From a virus: DNA of 30,101 bases. Shown here piece by piece: positions 29,434 to 30,101 of the stretch. Below the pieces are notes generated by a model. That model was not told the DNA's origin. It did no database searches and worked only from the letters and a program-made list of their open reading frames with translations. How positions within the stretch are numbered: position 1 is the stretch's first letter; every line of letters begins with the position of its first letter. The position numbers and the translations under genes are program-made. Location: IMG/VR virus record IMGVR_UViG_3300025872_000215, positions 1 through 30,101 of that record. One strand, written 5' to 3'.

Positions 29434-30101
29434 TCAAATCAAAAGAAGATCAGGTTCAGGCTTTTCCTGCTGAACTGCGCTAATCCTAGCCCTGGCAATC
29501 TGCACGTATTCCGCTTCTCGCTCGATGCCGATGAACCGGAATCCTTCCAGGACAGCAGCCTTTCCAGTGCTTCCACTGCCGGTAAAGGGATCGAGAACGA
29601 CACCACCTGGACAGGTGACAAGTCGGCAGAGGTAGCGCATCAGGTCTGTTGGTTTGACAGTTGGATGGAAATTATTCCGCTCTGTTTTTCCGCGCTGATA
29701 AGCATTGTCAGCAGCCACTGCGCGCCCATCACTGGTTGTGACTTTAGCAAACCCCTCTAGCCCCTCATTTCTGTCCTTCTTGCTCGCCTTTGCGCAGTAG
29801 AAGAACCGGGCGGCAGAACCTTCTCCATCATACCCTCTTGCGCCTCGGTTGCCCTGCATCGTACCCCACTTGTGCCCGGTAATTTCTGGTTCATGGCAAG
29901 GCTTTTCAATACGCTTGGTTTTGCTGTCAGGAAACAACTCCGTCACCTCCTCGCTGCCATCGTGGATCAGGTTGGCGGGCCATCGGCCCCCTTCGTTGTA
30001 CGTGGGCTGCTCGTGCCCCGGGATATTTAACGTCACGGTGTCGCCCGACTGCGCGGTCTTGCACCGCTGCACCGCTGCCTGGTTGTAATCGGGGTTCTCT
30101 A
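29434..30101 (-). CDS. DNA adenine/cytosine-N4 methyltransferase, C-terminal part
   Basis: The frame is open to the window edge, so the gene is cut off at its 5' end. The visible part contains NFHPTVKPTDLMRYLCRLVT and, after it, VLDPFTGSGSTGKAAVLEG and FIGIERE. These are the AdoMet-binding motif (DPFTGSG) and the neighbouring motif X-like region of beta-class DNA methyltransferases. The catalytic (D/N/S)PPY motif is expected earlier and is outside the window. It likely protects phage DNA from host restriction; target sequence cannot be inferred. A GTG at 30072 is not the true start. Confidence 0.85.
   Translation of the reverse strand, partial: ENPDYNQAAVQRCKTAQSGDTVTLNIPGHEQPTYNEGGRWPANLIHDGSEEVTELFPDSKTKRIEKPCHEPEITGHKWGTMQGNRGARGYDGEGSAARFFYCAKASKKDRNEGLEGFAKVTTSDGRAVAADNAYQRGKTERNNFHPTVKPTDLMRYLCRLVTCPGGVVLDPFTGSGSTGKAAVLEGFRFIGIEREAEYVQIARARISAVQQEKPEPDLLLI

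Noticed and set aside
1-30101. CRISPR arrays, insertion sequences and integrase
   Set aside because: No regularly spaced repeats, no transposase motifs and no tyrosine or serine recombinase were seen on either strand.

Overview
The window reads as most of a double-stranded DNA phage (or prophage) genome of the short-tailed, podovirus-like type, with about 1 kb of unrelated bacterial sequence joined to its left end. Nearly every phage gene lies on the minus strand, so the genome is best read from right to left. The modules are: a DNA methyltransferase running off the right edge and small regulatory or early genes (30.1-26.8 kb); a plus-strand island with a structured non-coding RNA and a PD-(D/E)XK nuclease (25.96-26.79 kb); packaging and head genes, namely large terminase, portal, scaffold and an SU10/DUF5309-like capsid protein (25.9-19.0 kb); adaptor, tail fibre and small appendage genes (19.0-15.5 kb); a lysis cassette (15.5-14.6 kb); a tail hub and fibre-like protein (14.5-11.3 kb); putative ejection (internal virion) proteins with a PAPS-reductase-like gene among them and a 1303-residue multidomain protein (11.3-3.9 kb); and a metallophosphoesterase plus a Sak4-like ATPase/exonuclease recombination pair (3.9-1.05 kb). 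No tape measure, tail sheath, major tail tube or integrase is visible, which supports a short-tailed virion. The host cannot be fixed from the sequence.

The left 1.05 kb encodes a membrane histidine kinase with a haem-binding (CxxCH) DUF3365/Tll0287-like sensor, HAMP and the start of HisKA. It stops abruptly inside HisKA at about 1055-1070, exactly where the phage exonuclease (opposite strand) loses its C-terminus. The two coding regions overlap plausibly over about 15 bases, which looks like a microhomology chimera (assembly, amplification or illegitimate recombination) rather than a phage attachment site.

Many adjacent minus-strand genes overlap by 1 or 4 bases (TAATG, TGATG, ATGA, GTGA), so they are probably translationally coupled in long operons. 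The clear exception is the 475-base stretch at 25922-26396. Its plus strand folds into several stems held by G-U pairs, including two neighbouring hairpins whose loops carry perfectly complementary 8-base segments (a kissing loop), and an 18-bp hairpin just before the small AT-rich nuclease gene. This RNA-nuclease module next to the terminase operon is the most promising undescribed system here. The second is the C-terminus of the 1303-residue virion-type protein, where an AT-rich ADP-ribosyltransferase-like domain is bounded by identical 15-base repeats encoding an RFQPD linker.
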